Shown piece after piece: positions 63,342 to 64,000 of a stretch of DNA of 64,000 nucleotides. A program made the translations under genes and the position numbers. The notes below the pieces were generated by a model. That model did no database searches. It worked only from the letters and a program-made list of their open reading frames with translations, and was not told where the DNA came from. Source of the DNA: Flexivirga endophytica (GTDB lineage: Bacteria; Actinomycetota; Actinomycetes; Actinomycetales; Dermatophilaceae). Position 1 is the stretch's first letter. Each line of letters opens with the position of its first letter. Location of the stretch: contig NZ_BMHI01000002.1 in NCBI RefSeq assembly GCF_014640635.1, positions 682,001 through 746,000 of the forward strand. The letters are read 5' to 3'.

Positions 63342-64000
63342 TCAGTCGGCCGGTTGGAGGACGGAGTGCTCGACGAGGTCTCGGACGGCGGTGCGGACCA
63401 GGTGCGCCGCCTGCGGATGGTCGCCGTGCTCGGCGACGCACAACTCGATCAGCGCTGCGACGGACATCGCGCGGTCACTGTGCGCCCAGATGGTGCTGCC
63501 CAGGCCACTGAGCCGGGTCGGCCGGGTGTCGATCAGCACCAGGATCTCGTCCTCGACACCGACCGCGTCCAGGTATGGCGCTCGTATGACGCGGGCGCCG
63601 TCGTCCCACTCGGCCTCGTCGGTGGTCGCGGCGTCGGCCGTCCCGGCACTGCTCGGGCGGCTCGATCCGGCGTCGGTCGGCTCGAACGCGATGACTTCGC
63701 TCGGGTCCGGCTCGGTGGCGCGAAGCGCATCCCGCAACAGGGGCGCGGTGTCCTCGACCTCGCGGTAGCGCATCCGCCATACACCTCCCGCACGGCGGAC
63801 CGTGCCGGCCAGCGTCTGCAGCGGGCGGCGCATCGCCGGCAGTGCGGAGGTCTGCGGGATCAGCGCGATCAGGCCGTCCAGCAGCGGGACCCGCTCCAGG
63901 CGGGGCATGACTTCGGCGGCCGGTGCGTCGTCGGTCTTCTGGTCGGGTTGCTCGGTGGGTTGATCGGTCGCGCGGTCGCGGTCGAGCAGCACGAAGAGCG
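63342..64000 (-). CDS. PqqD-like protein, partial (N-terminus beyond the right edge)
   Basis: At least 219 residues; a GTG at 63992 could start it, but the frame stays open to the edge (preceding codons read FVLL), so the true start is probably outside the window. The C-terminal third (GSTIWAHSDRAMSVAALIELCVAEHG...VRDLVEHSVLQPAD) is like PqqD-fold peptide-binding domains. The earlier part has an acidic and Ala/Pro-rich stretch. In capsule clusters PqqD-like proteins sometimes accompany HprK or Wzc-type genes. Function unknown. Confidence 0.6.
   Translation of the reverse strand, partial: LFVLLDRDRATDQPTEQPDQKTDDAPAAEVMPRLERVPLLDGLIALIPQTSALPAMRRPLQTLAGTVRRAGGVWRMRYREVEDTAPLLRDALRATEPDPSEVIAFEPTDAGSSRPSSAGTADAATTDEAEWDDGARVIRAPYLDAVGVEDEILVLIDTRPTRLSGLGSTIWAHSDRAMSVAALIELCVAEHGDHPQAAHLVRTAVRDLVEHSVLQPAD

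Overview
The window comes from a very GC-rich actinobacterium. Lsr2, a split Ku/LigD end-joining set, an AdaA-AlkA fusion, many leaderless-type promoters and the block ppa-dacB-metalloprotease-tilS-hpt-ftsH-folE-folP-folBK-DUF3180 all fit Actinobacteria. Micrococcales (Dermacoccaceae/Intrasporangiaceae-like) is my best guess, from general gene style only. I found no rRNA, tRNA, CRISPR array, insertion sequence or prophage. No stretch above about 250 bases lacks a gene.

Layout. 1-4.0 kb is a sugar/polyol catabolic cluster: end of a substrate-binding protein, Gfo/Idh/MocA dehydrogenase, and two xylose-isomerase-like TIM-barrel proteins, one with a Tat signal. 4.1-7.9 kb holds a peptidase S51, then an IclR regulator, a perfect 17-bp palindrome and a VanA/VanB-type Rieske demethylase pair. 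7.9-20 kb is a mixed accessory stretch: large secreted 5'-nucleotidase, pseudouridine kinase and glycosidase, CGNR regulator facing a secreted protein, beta-lactamase-fold hydrolase, secreted GH-like protein, alpha/beta hydrolase, and a GntR-MFS pair. 20-30.7 kb is the conserved housekeeping block ending in folate synthesis, with FolB and FolK fused.

30.7-53 kb looks like an expanded version of an otherwise conserved neighbourhood. It carries a GNAT, a VOC protein, an ECF41-like sigma factor, two related surface proteins (33.3 and 45.2 kb), an Atu/Liu-like acyl-CoA operon under a TetR regulator (34.4-45.2 kb), a SIS protein, an orphan NuoD paralogue, an EamA exporter, a second CGNR regulator, two tandem membrane-anchored paralogues and a MidA-type methyltransferase. 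53.3-61 kb holds a DUF2520 protein with panC, then a DNA repair and chromatin group (adaA-alkA, ogt, lsr2, ligD polymerase, ligD ligase, ku). 61-64 kb starts an exopolysaccharide region: BY-kinase, low-molecular-weight tyrosine phosphatase and a PqqD-like protein cut by the right edge.

The most unusual signals are not genes. They are a 53-bp hairpin repeat that forms the 3' ends of two unrelated genes, two convergent intergenic arrays of short arms spaced about 20 bp, an identical TTGPPIITDG block before the C-terminal helix of two surface proteins, a likely substrate/enzyme pair of orphan NuoD and MidA methyltransferase, several near-perfect operator palindromes, and a strand-symmetric excess of GTATG/CATAC that is built with otherwise rare codons.
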